64,000 nucleotides of DNA, from NCBI GenBank assembly GCA_902167325.1, contig LR632930.1, forward strand, positions 310,001 through 374,000, read 5' to 3'. The stretch is from Chitinophaga pinensis. Its GTDB lineage: Bacteria > Bacteroidota > Bacteroidia > Chitinophagales > Chitinophagaceae. The notes under the pieces were generated by a model. The model made no database searches, was not told the DNA's origin, and saw only the letters and a list, made by a program, of their open reading frames with translations. Shown piece after piece: positions 9,911 to 19,075 of this stretch. The position numbers and the translations under genes were made by a program. Each line of letters opens with the position of its first letter. Position 1 is the stretch's first letter.

Positions 9911-11149
9911 TTATGTTTCCTGCGTTAAAAGCCTTTTTATACTCCGCCTGTCCGGTATCCTCGGGTTTCTTCTCAATATCCTGGTTACGCCTGATCGATG
10001 TTCTGTCAAAGTGCGCGTTTCACCTCTTCTTATGCGATAACCATACGGCTCCGGCTCATATGCCGGCCATGAAGAATCGTTGATAGATTCCCGGTGCTTT
10101 CGGAATAGCATGGCCCTTTCGCCCGGTTGCTTATCTGGATGTTGTGCCCGGGTTTTGCGTTCAGGTCTGATTTTCCTCCGAATGTCAGGGCGGGTGTGAT
10201 GGTCCGGGAGCTGATCCGTGTTCCTGCACACATTCTTTTCCGATGGTTGCTGCGTATCCTGCACAGGAGGCTTCTCCGGCAGGTTACAGGTATGTAGCTT
10301 TGCGGAATGCTCACTTTCCGCGCGTATGTGCAGAACAGGGCTGGCGCTTTTTTCCTCCTGCGCGGGGATAGGTTGTGCGGCGGCGGCTAATGCCACATCT
10401 ACGCCCGTCAGCTGCATTCTGTTATCCTCACAGTTCAGCATAGGGATGAAAGCTCCCTTCTCCCATATCATGAACTCTATTGCCATCGCGATAAACAGGG
10501 GGGAGCTGGTGCCGGCCGGTATCTGCACAGTAAGCTCTTCCGGTTTGACGAGTTGGTTCCCCTTCGAAAAAGGCGTGGAACTGGCGGATGTAAACGTAAA
10601 CGTTTCTTGTCCGAAGTCCAGCACAGCTACGCCCATCTTCAGCCTGGCATGCGTGGCATGCTTCGGGAACCGGATAACGCCGGCCGGTGCAAAGGCAGGC
10701 ATTCCGATACGAACGATGCCGGTGCTACGGTCAGTTGTATGGTGGAAAGGTATACTGGCGGGTAGCCCTGACTTCCCTTCCGGGTTGAAGCTAAAGTTTC
10801 CCAGCAAAGAAAGGTCTCCGTTCATGAGCATGCGGCTGCCCCTGGGCTGAGCGGAGTCGGAATTGATAACGGCTTTACAGACCCTGGTGAGCCGGCTGTG
10901 CAGCACATCATTCGCAACCCTGGGGATCATGGTACGAAAGGCTTTGCGTATCAATGCGCTGCCTTTGGCTGCCTGGCCAAACTCGCTTGTATTGATCCGG
11001 GCCTGTGCATAATTGGGGTCTTTGGCGAACCTTTTAGCCGTTGGTCCCCCCTTTCTTCTAAGTCCGTATTCACCGTTTCGCTTCCGGTAAATACTCATGT
11101 TTTGCGTTGGCCCCAGCATCTGCAAGAGGCCGCTTTGCGTGCTTGCCAT
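9911..11149 (-). CDS. Uncharacterised 412-aa protein with Arg-rich C-terminal tail
   Basis: I do not know a function. The N-terminal 90 residues (MSIYRKRNGEYGLRRKGG, FAKDPNYAQARINTSEFG, KGSALIRKAFRTMI) resemble a Bacteroidota family of roughly 280-aa hypothetical proteins that I recall only from its motif pattern. Residues about 90-270 look like beta-rich folded sequence with SSPLFIAMAIEFMIWEKG. From about 280 to 412 the sequence becomes polar, Pro/Arg/His-rich and disordered-looking, beyond the length I would expect for the family. There is no signal peptide and no neighbour in an operon. The upstream 446 bp contain no gene but hold tandem repeats. Laterally acquired or rapidly evolving DNA is possible. 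Confidence 0.6.
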   Translation of the reverse strand: MASTQSGLLQMLGPTQNMSIYRKRNGEYGLRRKGGPTAKRFAKDPNYAQARINTSEFGQAAKGSALIRKAFRTMIPRVANDVLHSRLTRVCKAVINSDSAQPRGSRMLMNGDLSLLGNFSFNPEGKSGLPASIPFHHTTDRSTGIVRIGMPAFAPAGVIRFPKHATHARLKMGVAVLDFGQETFTFTSASSTPFSKGNQLVKPEELTVQIPAGTSSPLFIAMAIEFMIWEKGAFIPMLNCEDNRMQLTGVDVALAAAAQPIPAQEEKSASPVLHIRAESEHSAKLHTCNLPEKPPVQDTQQPSEKNVCRNTDQLPDHHTRPDIRRKIRPERKTRAQHPDKQPGERAMLFRKHRESINDSSWPAYEPEPYGYRIRRGETRTLTEHRSGVTRILRRNPRIPDRRSIKRLLTQET

Positions 11150-11595
11150 AACGTTGTTTATTTTAAGTGAAAAATAAGTGTATCGGGCCTTGGTGGCCTT
11201 TCTACATCGACAATTCCAGTAGAATAAGATACGGAATCCTCACCAAATATCCATTTGTTATTCTCGTTTTCTCTGCTTCGGGGGGCAATAGTTCCACTTT
11301 GGGTCGTTTTGGGTCATAATGGGCGGCTTGGAGTCATTTTATACCCCTGGAGGTTAGGGCTCATCTGCCTTTCGTCTGCCTTTCGTCTGCCCTTCGTCTG
11401 CCTTTCATCTCCCTGTTAACCTGGCTTTATCTCCTGCACATTGTCCTGAAATAAGTTTACAACTGCCCCCTCTCCCCGGTATATCAACACCCACGGTCAT
11501 GGAAAAATGTTCCGAAACACTGTTCTTCCGTGATAGATGGTTTCCGGGTACACGGATTCCTTATTATCTTTCCTAACCTAAATTGTCCTGCTATT
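11150..11595. other. 446-bp gene-free spacer with short repeats
   Basis: Between the divergent 412-aa gene and the tricorn-like gene I find no ORF with coding character. It contains paired GGGTCGTTTT/GGGTCATAAT stretches at about 11299-11321 and an 11-bp tandem repeat (separate entry). It must also hold both divergent promoters, which I could not place with confidence. Confidence 0.5.
11365..11408. repeat. Four tandem copies of an 11-bp unit
   Basis: Units CTGCCTTTCGT, CTGCCTTTCGT, CTGCCCTTCGT, CTGCCTTTCAT follow one another without spacers. They lie upstream of the 412-aa gene, whose promoter would read through them from the other strand as GACGAAAGGCA units. Confidence 0.85.
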
Positions 11596-14500
11596 ATGAG
11601 ACCATTATTACTGGGTATTATGGCCGCAACCCTGTCGATGCCTGCCTATGCCCAACAATCAGACACCTATTTCACCACATCTCCCACGCTCACCCCAGAC
11701 GGGCAAACCGTGATCTTCAGCTTCGAGGGAGACCTCTGGAAAGCCGATATCCAACAACCCCAGGCCACCCGCCTCACGGCGATGCAGGGCAGCGAATCCC
11801 TCCCGAAAGTATCCCCCGACGGTAAATGGATCGCTTTCACCGGCACCCAGTTTGGCCGGGCCGATGTATTCATCATGCCCATCGCCGGCGGTGAAATAAA
11901 GCAGCTCACCGTTCATGATGCCAATGATCTCATGGACTCCTGGAGCTGGGATTCCAAATCAGTGTACTTTACCTCCAACCGCGGTGGTGCCCCCACTACC
12001 TACAAAGTAGGTATCGATGGCGGAACACCTGTTCGTGTGTTCAACCATTACTTTAATCTCATACACAACCTCTCCGAACACCCCTCCACCGGTGAACTCT
12101 TCTTTAACGATACATGGGAAAGCAGCTTCGCCGCTAACCGTAAACGTTATAAGGGCGACTTCAATCCCGATATCCAATCCTACAATCCAGCTACCAAACA
12201 ATACAAGCAGTACACCAACTACCGCGGTAAAGACCTCTGGACTACCATCGACCGGAAAGGCAATGTGTATTTCGCTTCCGACGAGGCAAACGGGGAATAC
12301 AATCTCTACACCTTTACCGGCGGACAGAAAAAAGCGCTTACCAAATTCCCTACTTCCATAAAGCGCCCGTCTGTCAGCGCTACCGGTAACCGCATCGTAT
12401 TTGAAAAGGATTACCAGGTATGGGTGTACGACGTTGCTTCCGGCAAATCGGAAAAACTCGCCCTCCAGCTCTTCCGCAATCCGGTGCTCAATAAAGAGCA
12501 GGCCTTCGATGTGCGTGATCGCATCTCCAACTTTGATGTATCGCCCGATGGCAAAAAGCTCGCATTCATCTCCCGCGGCGAACTGTTCGTATCCGACATT
12601 GAAGGGAAGTTTGTACGTCAGCTCGAAGGGTCCGGCGAAAGAGTAACGGAAGTATGCTGGCTGTCTGACAATAAGACCCTGCTCTTCAACCAAACGCTGA
12701 ATGGATACCTCAACATTTACACCATTGCTGCAGATGGTAACGGTACTGCCAAACAACATACCAGTGACAAGCGCAACAACCGCAGCATCAATCTCAATCA
12801 TAACCGTACCGAAGCTGTATACCTCAGTGGCCGCGATGAAGTAAGAATCATCGATCTCAAAACACTGCAATCGCGCACCGTTGTTAAAGACGAGATCTGG
12901 GCATTCCAGAACTCCGAGCCACGCTTCTCTCCTAATGGTGAATACATCGTATTCAACGTTCGCCGTAATTTCGAGACAGACATCCTGGTACATCAGCTTA
13001 AAAAGAATATCACCACCAATCTCACCAACACCGGCGTTTCTGAAGTGGACCCCTTCTGGTCGCCCGATGGCAAGTACATCTACTTCGCATCTTCCCGCAC
13101 CAGGCCCGCTTATCCTTTCGGTATGACCAACCCGAAGATCTACCGCCTGGCGCTCGACAAGAACGACGATCCTTTCCGTTCCGCGAAGTTCAATGATCTG
13201 TTCGAAGAGAAGAAAGAAGAGAAAAAAGAGGAGAAGAAGGACGATAAGAAAGATGACAAAAAGAAGGATGACAAAACCGACAAACCGGTTGTTGCAGCAT
13301 CCGGCAAAAAAGATGATGCATCCGGTTCCGCTTCCGGCACTATTGTGCTCAACACTTCGCGCCTGATGCAACGCATCCAGCAGGTGTCTCCTGATTTCGG
13401 CTCACAATATGGTCCTTTCCATATCTCCGGAAAAGGAGATAAGGTTACCTTCTACTTCAGCTCCAACCATGAAGGAAGATATGGTCTGTATAAAACCGTA
13501 TCCGAGCCATTTGAAAATACCAAGACCGAGCGTATCAATGGCAGCGAAAACATCAATGGCAATGTTGTGGAAGTAGACGGTAAGCTCTATGCCCTTGCCG
13601 GTGGTAACATCTGCAAACTGAACCCGGATGCCAACAAGATCGACCCCATCAGCATTGGCCAGACTTTCTACCGCAACCTGCACGACGAGTTCCAGCAGAT
13701 CTACTTTGAAACCTGGGCCAACGTGGAAGAAAACTTCTACAACGCAGATTTCCATGGTACCAACTGGACCAAACTGCGTGACGATTACAGCCGCTACCTG
13801 CCGTATGTAAATAACCGTGCTGATCTGCGCGTACTGATCAATGACTTGCTGGGCGAACTGAACTCTTCGCACCTCGGGTTTAACTCCTTTGGTGATGAAG
13901 AGCGCATCAACCTCAGCTACCAGACCATGGAAACCGGTATCCTCTATGAAGAGCTGCAGCCTTACACCGTACGCCGCATCGTTGCCAATAGCAATGCAGA
14001 CAGAACAGGTATAGACATTCGTCCCGGTGATGTACTCACTAAGGTTAACGGGAAGAAGGTGGACCCGAAACAATGCCGCGATCAATACTTCACCCGCCCC
14101 GGCTTCGAGCGTGAGATCACCCTCACTTTCGAACGTGCAGGTACACCTTTTGACGTACGCCTCCATCCTCAGGGCAGCGGCGATCTCGACCGTCAGCTAT
14201 ACGATGAATGGATCTATGGGAACGAACTGAAAGTGGACCAGCTCAGCAATAATCGCATCGCTTATACATATATGAAGAATATGGGCGGTGGAGAACTGGA
14301 TAAATTCTTAATTGATATGGCCGGCAAGATCGGCAGCAAAGATGCGCTCATCCTCGACCTCCGTTACAACACCGGTGGAAACGTACACGATGAAGTACTG
14401 AAATTCCTGTCGCAGCGCCCTTATCTGCAATGGCAGTACCGCGAAGGTAAACCTTCGCCTCAGCCCAACTTTGCACCGGCAGGCAAACCCATTGTGCTGC

Positions 14501-14805
14501 TGATAAACGAGCAATCACTCAGCGATGCTGAAATGACCGCTGCAGGTTTCAAAGCACTGGGCCTTGGCAAAATCATCGGTACAGAATCTTACCGCTGGAT
14601 CATTTTCACTTCCGGCAAAGGATTGGTAGACGGTTCTTTCTACCGCCTCCCCTCCTGGGGTTGCTATACCCTCGATGGTAAAAACCTCGAGAAGGAAGGT
14701 GTAGCCCCGGATATCTATGTTAAAACCAGCTTTACTGACAGGCTGGATGACAAAGATCCTCAACTGGAACGTGCTGTACAGGAACTGCTGAAAAGCATCC
14801 GCTAA
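11596..14805 (+). CDS. Tricorn-like S41 family serine protease, exported
   Basis: Large periplasmic or surface peptidase. The ATG at 11596 gives a signal peptide (MRPLLLGIMAATLS..AYAQQ); an upstream frame adds 22 residues before it. In order: two beta-propeller regions made of WD-like SPDGKWIAF/SWDSKSVYF repeats (about 25-560), a Lys/Glu/Asp-rich linker (about 530-575, runs of EEKK and DDKK), a helical tricorn-C1-like segment, a PDZ domain (RPGDVLTKVNGKKV, about 815), and the S41 core. There SLSDAE places the predicted nucleophile at Ser976, followed by Asp977 as in tricorn Ser965-Asp966. At 1069 aa the length matches bacterial tricorn homologues. Whether it is oligomeric or degrades peptides here is inferred. 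Confidence 0.85.
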   Translation: MRPLLLGIMAATLSMPAYAQQSDTYFTTSPTLTPDGQTVIFSFEGDLWKADIQQPQATRLTAMQGSESLPKVSPDGKWIAFTGTQFGRADVFIMPIAGGEIKQLTVHDANDLMDSWSWDSKSVYFTSNRGGAPTTYKVGIDGGTPVRVFNHYFNLIHNLSEHPSTGELFFNDTWESSFAANRKRYKGDFNPDIQSYNPATKQYKQYTNYRGKDLWTTIDRKGNVYFASDEANGEYNLYTFTGGQKKALTKFPTSIKRPSVSATGNRIVFEKDYQVWVYDVASGKSEKLALQLFRNPVLNKEQAFDVRDRISNFDVSPDGKKLAFISRGELFVSDIEGKFVRQLEGSGERVTEVCWLSDNKTLLFNQTLNGYLNIYTIAADGNGTAKQHTSDKRNNRSINLNHNRTEAVYLSGRDEVRIIDLKTLQSRTVVKDEIWAFQNSEPRFSPNGEYIVFNVRRNFETDILVHQLKKNITTNLTNTGVSEVDPFWSPDGKYIYFASSRTRPAYPFGMTNPKIYRLALDKNDDPFRSAKFNDLFEEKKEEKKEEKKDDKKDDKKKDDKTDKPVVAASGKKDDASGSASGTIVLNTSRLMQRIQQVSPDFGSQYGPFHISGKGDKVTFYFSSNHEGRYGLYKTVSEPFENTKTERINGSENINGNVVEVDGKLYALAGGNICKLNPDANKIDPISIGQTFYRNLHDEFQQIYFETWANVEENFYNADFHGTNWTKLRDDYSRYLPYVNNRADLRVLINDLLGELNSSHLGFNSFGDEERINLSYQTMETGILYEELQPYTVRRIVANSNADRTGIDIRPGDVLTKVNGKKVDPKQCRDQYFTRPGFEREITLTFERAGTPFDVRLHPQGSGDLDRQLYDEWIYGNELKVDQLSNNRIAYTYMKNMGGGELDKFLIDMAGKIGSKDALILDLRYNTGGNVHDEVLKFLSQRPYLQWQYREGKPSPQPNFAPAGKPIVLLINEQSLSDAEMTAAGFKALGLGKIIGTESYRWIIFTSGKGLVDGSFYRLPSWGCYTLDGKNLEKEGVAPDIYVKTSFTDRLDDKDPQLERAVQELLKSIR

Positions 14806-14833
14806 TATGTTCAACATGTAATTTTTTTATAGC

Positions 14834-14863
14834 AGGACCGGCAGGAATGCCGGTCCTTTTTTT
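14834..14863 (+). terminator. Terminator after the tricorn-like gene
   Basis: AGGACCGGCA pairs with TGCCGGTCCT across a GGAA loop, followed by seven T, 28 bp after the stop. Confidence 0.9.
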
Positions 14864-14980
14864 GCTGCGTAATCGATGTAACTAACCCAGCCTGCCAATG
14901 CCCCGTGCTTACCGGTATACCTCCCGGAAAACTACGAACCCAATTATGTCATATGCCGGCCCGGCGCACTACCCGGATCA

Positions 14981-15226
14981 TCATCCCCCATTCAGATAAT
15001 CTTCCAGATCGTCCTGCGTCACACACATTGCCCGCAGCGCCTGCCGGATGATGAAGGGCGGCACAGGATCTGTAAGCCGGGATAATACTACAGGCCTCAT
15101 ACCCTCGCGGCCCGTCCATTGCTCGTGACCGCCTGACAGCAGCCTGAACCGGTAACCTTTCCGGATAAGAAATGTCCGGAACGTATCCAGCGATACGACT
15201 TCACTATAATCTGACTGCTGTTTCAT
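14981..15226 (-). CDS. HicA-like (YcfA) small protein, putative mRNA interferase toxin
   Basis: The 81-aa protein has the HicA-type pattern: an N-terminal helix (FRTFLIRKGYRF), a beta hairpin carrying a Gly-Gly-His in place of the usual Gly-Ser-His (GGHEQW), a strand with RPVVLS, and a C-terminal helical pair (FIIRQALRAMCVTQDDLEDYL). In HicA toxins this histidine is catalytic for mRNA cleavage. A HicB-like gene lies 244 bp upstream on the same strand. The wide gap and diverged sequence make the toxin call tentative. Confidence 0.5.
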   Translation of the reverse strand: MKQQSDYSEVVSLDTFRTFLIRKGYRFRLLSGGHEQWTGREGMRPVVLSRLTDPVPPFIIRQALRAMCVTQDDLEDYLNGG

Positions 15227-15470
15227 GTATGTTGTATGATTTACAACTAATAAGAAATCTCATTTGCCAACGTCTCCAACGATTTCCATATTGAAAGCGC
15301 AACATTCCCGGGGCCTATACTTTAATCAGGAACACAAGTTTAAATACACCCGCTACTTTCATGGAAACTACCACAGCAACCACAACTCCATCACTTAAAA
15401 AGCATTACTCCCCCGGGTCGTATATTGAGATACGTCCGTTCCTTTACATTATCATATCGTTTGTTTGAAT

Positions 15471-15842
15471 TTACCTGACGGAAGTACCTACTTCCAGCCG
15501 TAAGCAGAATGGCCGCATTACCGAACCCGTCCTCAGACAGGCCATTATTTCCTGCAACTCCTGAAACCGGATCATCGGAGAATACCAGATCCCTGCTTCT
15601 TCCATCCATCTGCTCTCCCGAATCGCCTCTTCCAGTTTTCCCTCCTTCCAAACCGTTTGCAGCAATACACCCGCCATCACTTCCAGCGAATCATATGCTG
15701 CCTTGCGGCTGCGGCCATATCCTGTTACCCGCAATGATGGTACATGCGCATGCCAGCAGCCTCCCGCATCCCGGAACAATACCCCGGCCGCACGCAACCG
15801 GCAAGCTCCCGGCCCATCAAAAACAATACGCTTCGTAATCAT
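15471..15842 (-). CDS. HicB-like protein, putative antitoxin
   Basis: The 123-aa product (start MITKRIVF at 15842; an in-frame ATG lies 8 codons upstream at 15866) contains a HicB/UPF0150-like core, GCWHAHVPSLRVTGYGRSRKAAYDSL, resembling the usual 'y.a.vP.lpg..t.G.t.eeA' motif. No clear DNA-binding fold is visible in its C-terminal half. It precedes the HicA-like gene on the same strand. Together they suggest a HicBA-type module in antitoxin-first order, at low to moderate confidence. Confidence 0.4.
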   Translation of the reverse strand: MITKRIVFDGPGACRLRAAGVLFRDAGGCWHAHVPSLRVTGYGRSRKAAYDSLEVMAGVLLQTVWKEGKLEEAIRESRWMEEAGIWYSPMIRFQELQEIMACLRTGSVMRPFCLRLEVGTSVR

Positions 15843-15982
15843 GGATTTGTTTACAGCAATCGGCATCGCTGTGGAGTAAATTTAAAGGGAAAGTTGACCC
15901 GGGAAATGAAAAAAGGGTGAGGATATCTCCGAGTTTCAGGGAATATCTCCGAAAAACAAAGATTGTGACGTATTTTAATTGC

Positions 15983-16834
15983 ATGAAAAGGTTTTTGACT
16001 ATTCTCTTCGCAGCTTTTTCCTGCATGCAGGCTTCCGCACAAGACCGCAGCATCCAGGTTATGACGTTCAACGTCCGTTATAACTCACCTAAAGACAGCA
16101 TCAATGCATGGCCTAACCGTAAAGACCGCCTCGTTTCGCAGGTACTTTACCACCGCCCGCAACTCCTCGGCGTCCAGGAAGCCCTGTGGGATCAAATGCT
16201 CGACCTCAATAATGCCCTCCCGCAATATAAATACCTTGGGGTAGGACGGAACGATGGCGATAAAAAAGGGGAGTTCTCCGCCATCTTCTACGACACCACC
16301 CGCCTCCGCCTGCTCGAATCCAACACCTTCTGGCTCTCGGAAACACCGGATAAAATAGGCGCCAAAGGCTGGGATGCCGCCATTGAGCGCATCGTGTCTT
16401 ACGGCAGGTTCCGGGATAAAACAACCGGTAAGATCTTCTACCACTTCAATACCCACTTTGATCATATGGGCAAAATTGCCCGCCGCGAAAGCGCGAAGCT
16501 CCTGCTTGAAAAAGTAGCCGCCATCTCCGGAAAACTGCCCGCAGTTGTAACCGGCGATTTCAACGCCACGCCCAATGATGAACCCATCCGCGTAATCGTA
16601 GACACCCAAAATCCGCTCCGCTTCACCGATGCCAAAGCCATCAGCCAAACACCGCACTATGGTCCCACAGGCACTTTCAATGGCTTCCGCGCACATGAAA
16701 CCGGCGACGAACCCATTGATTACATTTTCCTGAAAGGCCCGTGGAAAGTGCTGCAGCACGCCACCATTTCCCAGACATGGAAAGGCCTCTTCGCCTCCGA
16801 CCATTTTGCCGTGGTTGCGAAGCTCCAGCTCTGA
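15983..16834 (+). CDS. Exported endonuclease/exonuclease/phosphatase-fold hydrolase
   Basis: The 283-aa product begins MKRFLTILFAAF with a signal peptide ending near ASAQ; the frame opens further upstream but the ATG at 15983 fits the export signal. EEP-fold motifs follow in order: VMTFNVRYNS (about 25-34), LGVQEAL (metal-binding Glu), HFNTHFDHMG (catalytic His), VTGDFNATPNDEP (Asp-x-Asn), and ASDHFAV near the C-terminus. These support a metal-dependent phosphodiesterase or nuclease acting outside the cytoplasm. The substrate cannot be told from sequence. Confidence 0.88.
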   Translation: MKRFLTILFAAFSCMQASAQDRSIQVMTFNVRYNSPKDSINAWPNRKDRLVSQVLYHRPQLLGVQEALWDQMLDLNNALPQYKYLGVGRNDGDKKGEFSAIFYDTTRLRLLESNTFWLSETPDKIGAKGWDAAIERIVSYGRFRDKTTGKIFYHFNTHFDHMGKIARRESAKLLLEKVAAISGKLPAVVTGDFNATPNDEPIRVIVDTQNPLRFTDAKAISQTPHYGPTGTFNGFRAHETGDEPIDYIFLKGPWKVLQHATISQTWKGLFASDHFAVVAKLQL

Positions 16835-16857
16835 TTGCTATAATACCCATCATAAAC

Positions 16858-16892
16858 AAGGGCGGACCGTAATGGCCCGCCCTTGCGTTTTA
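16858..16892. terminator. Bidirectional terminator between the EEP hydrolase and M28 peptidase genes
   Basis: AAGGGCGG pairs with CCGCCCTT around a short loop in the convergent spacer, with T-rich sequence after the hairpin on the plus side. Confidence 0.65.
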
Positions 16893-16908
16893 TATCATTT
16901 CTGTACTT

Positions 16909-17877
16909 CTATTCTTTCGTAACACGGGTAGGGGTATCCTTACCACCTACAATAGTACCCGAGCTAACAGCGATCGCATTGATGATATCCGCGATGTTCT
17001 GCATGTCCAGCGATTCGATCTCATCATCTACACTGTGATACAGTTTGTCTTTATCGATCTGTGTAGTGGAAATGGTATGAGCCGGCACGCCCAGTTTGGC
17101 CAGCATGGCATTATCTGAACGGTAGAACAATTGTTGTTCGGGATACGGATCGGGATGGAACCGGAATGCGGAGCCTTCGAGGTTGCGTTGCAGGATAGGC
17201 CCGAAATCAGACCGCTCAAAACCGGTAATGAACGCACTGTTACGCCCGAATTTAGATTCCTTGCCGATCATTTCGATGTTAAACATCGCCACAACCTGGT
17301 CCGGGTTCACTTCGCGGGAAAAGTACCGGGAACCGAAACCGCCAATCTCTTCGGCAGTAAATGCGGCGAAAATTACGGTACGCTCAGGAGGGTTTTGTTT
17401 AAAGTAACGGCTGAGCAGGATCACGGCCGTAATGCCGGAAGCATCATCGTCTGCACCGTTGGCGATACTGTCTTCCGAAACGGATTTCAGTACACCGATA
17501 TGATCGTAGTGGCCGGAGAAGATCACGAACTCATCCGGTTTGCTGCGGCCACGGATAAGGCCCACCACATTGTGGAGCGATTTTGCCCCGGGCACGAGCG
17601 TCAGGGAATCTGCCGGGTAAATGGTGCGGCCTTTCATGGCAAAAGGCTGGCGGTAGCTGGATGCTCCCGGCAACTTCTCCAGTCCGCTGGCGGCAAATTC
17701 CGCTTCAATGAAAACGGATGCTTTTTCAATACCGGGAGAAAAGGTCATGCGGCCCATCATACTGTCGGCAGCAAGCGCCGAAATAATGCGGCTCACCTCT
17801 TTCACGTCGGCCTGCTGTGCGCTGGCACCCAGGCTGGCAGAGAGCATCAGGGCGGCGGCGATAATTTTTCTGGTCAT
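16909..17877 (-). CDS. Exported M28 family zinc aminopeptidase
   Basis: The 322-aa protein has a signal peptide (MTRKIIAAALMLSASLGASAQ). Metal ligands typical of M28 peptidases are visible in order: His in GHYDHIG, Asp in NGADDDASG, the Glu pair in FTAEEIGG, an acidic residue in FNIEMIG, and the final His in LYHSVDDE. It probably removes N-terminal residues from peptides in the periplasm. It is monocistronic, between convergent and divergent neighbours. Confidence 0.92.
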   Translation of the reverse strand: MTRKIIAAALMLSASLGASAQQADVKEVSRIISALAADSMMGRMTFSPGIEKASVFIEAEFAASGLEKLPGASSYRQPFAMKGRTIYPADSLTLVPGAKSLHNVVGLIRGRSKPDEFVIFSGHYDHIGVLKSVSEDSIANGADDDASGITAVILLSRYFKQNPPERTVIFAAFTAEEIGGFGSRYFSREVNPDQVVAMFNIEMIGKESKFGRNSAFITGFERSDFGPILQRNLEGSAFRFHPDPYPEQQLFYRSDNAMLAKLGVPAHTISTTQIDKDKLYHSVDDEIESLDMQNIADIINAIAVSSGTIVGGKDTPTRVTKE

Positions 17878-17937
17878 AGGCAGATGTCAAGATTTGCTTA
17901 AAAATAAACGATATTCATATCCTCGCCAATTTCTCAT

Positions 17938-17945
17938 TACTTTTG
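17938..17945 (+). promoter_or_regulatory. Candidate -7 element upstream of ruvB
   Basis: TACTTTTG matches TAnnTTTG and ends 7 bp before the ATG at 17953, implying a very short leader or use of the second ATG at 17965. Confidence 0.35.
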
Positions 17946-17952
17946 ACGCTGA

Positions 17953-18993
17953 ATGGCTACAGACATGTCCAATCCGAACCTTAGACCAGAGGAGAACAGA
18001 TTGAGCGCTGCGGAGAAAGAATTCGAGAACAGCATCCGGCCCAGGGAGATCATAGATTTTTCCGGGCAGGATCAGATCATCGAAAACCTCAAAGTGTTCA
18101 TCAAAGCGGCGAAAATGCGCGATGAGGCCCTCGATCATATTCTTTTCCACGGTCCTCCGGGCCTTGGTAAAACTACCCTCTCACGCATCGTGGCTAATGA
18201 GCTGGGTGTAAACATCCGTGAAACATCCGGCCCTGTAATCGAAAAACCCGGCGACCTTGCCGGCCTGCTCACCAATCTGGAAACGCGCGATGTTTTGTTT
18301 GTAGACGAAATTCACCGCCTCAGTACCGTTGTGGAAGAATACCTGTATTCTGCCATGGAAGATTACCGGATCGATATTATGATTGATTCAGGACCCAACG
18401 CCCGAACCGTACAGATCAATCTCCACCCGTTCACGCTGGTAGGTGCCACCACCCGCTCCGGCCTCCTTACGGCCCCGCTACTCAGTCGTTTCGGCATCAA
18501 AAGCCGACTGGAATATTATAATACCGACACGCTGCAACGCATCCTCTGGCGCGCGGCCGGCCTGCTGGGCACCAAGATCACTTCTGATGCTGCTTCGGAA
18601 ATTGCCCGCCGCAGCAGGGGTACCCCCCGTATTGCCAACGGCCTCCTGCGCCGGGTACGCGATTTCGCACAGGTAATGGGCAATGGTGTCATTGACCTCG
18701 GCATTGCCCAGTTCAGCCTCAAAGCGCTGAGCGTGGATGAATATGGCCTTGATGAGATGGATAACCGCATCCTCTCCACTATTATCGACAATTTTAAAGG
18801 CGGACCGGTTGGTATCACTACCATTGCAACTGCCGTTGGGGAAGAGTCCGGTACACTGGAAGAAGTATATGAGCCTTTCCTTATCCAGGAAGGCTTCATC
18901 AAACGCACCCCACGCGGCCGTGAAGTGACAGAAAAAGCCTACATCCACCTTGGAAGGAACCCTAATAGCAGAGGGTCGCAACTCCTGTTCTAA
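17953..18993 (+). CDS. ruvB: Holliday junction branch migration ATPase RuvB
   Basis: AAA+ motor that, with RuvA, drives Holliday junction branch migration in recombination repair. The 346-aa product has the usual length. Visible motifs: Walker [10 protein letters not shown] (about 65-73), Walker B FVDEIHRL, the sensor segment [18 protein letters not shown], the lid domain with an arginine-rich [10 protein letters not shown] stretch, and the winged-helix C-terminus ending in [16 protein letters not shown]. ruvC is encoded 2.7 kb downstream, also on the plus strand; ruvA is not in the window. Confidence 0.97.
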   Translation: MATDMSNPNLRPEENRLSAAEKEFENSIRPREIIDFSGQDQIIENLKVFIKAAKMRDEALDHILFHGPPGLGKTTLSRIVANELGVNIRETSGPVIEKPGDLAGLLTNLETRDVLFVDEIHRLSTVVEEYLYSAMEDYRIDIMIDSGPNARTVQINLHPFTLVGATTRSGLLTAPLLSRFGIKSRLEYYNTDTLQRILWRAAGLLGTKITSDAASEIARRSRGTPRIANGLLRRVRDFAQVMGNGVIDLGIAQFSLKALSVDEYGLDEMDNRILSTIIDNFKGGPVGITTIATAVGEESGTLEEVYEPFLIQEGFIKRTPRGREVTEKAYIHLGRNPNSRGSQLLF

Positions 18994-19023
18994 TACATTA
19001 TAAACCAATATATTATTAACAGA

Positions 19024-19053
19024 AAGGCCGGTTGAGTATATCAACCGGCCTTT
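19024..19053 (+). terminator. Terminator after ruvB
   Basis: AAGGCCGGTTGA and TCAACCGGCCTT form a 12-bp stem with a 5-nt loop in the convergent spacer; the T-rich tail is short. Confidence 0.75.
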
Positions 19054-19075
19054 CATTATAGTAAAACATTCAGCA

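Noticed and set aside
11365-11408. CRISPR array
   Set aside because: Units are only 11 bp, contiguous and without spacers; no cas genes are nearby.
11959-13371. 470-codon open frame on the minus strand
   Set aside because: It lies wholly antisense to the well-supported tricorn-like protease, has no recognisable motif and has mirror-image codon bias.
15391-15651. 86-codon minus-strand frame overlapping the HicB-like gene
   Set aside because: It overlaps the better-supported HicB-like frame and has no family features.
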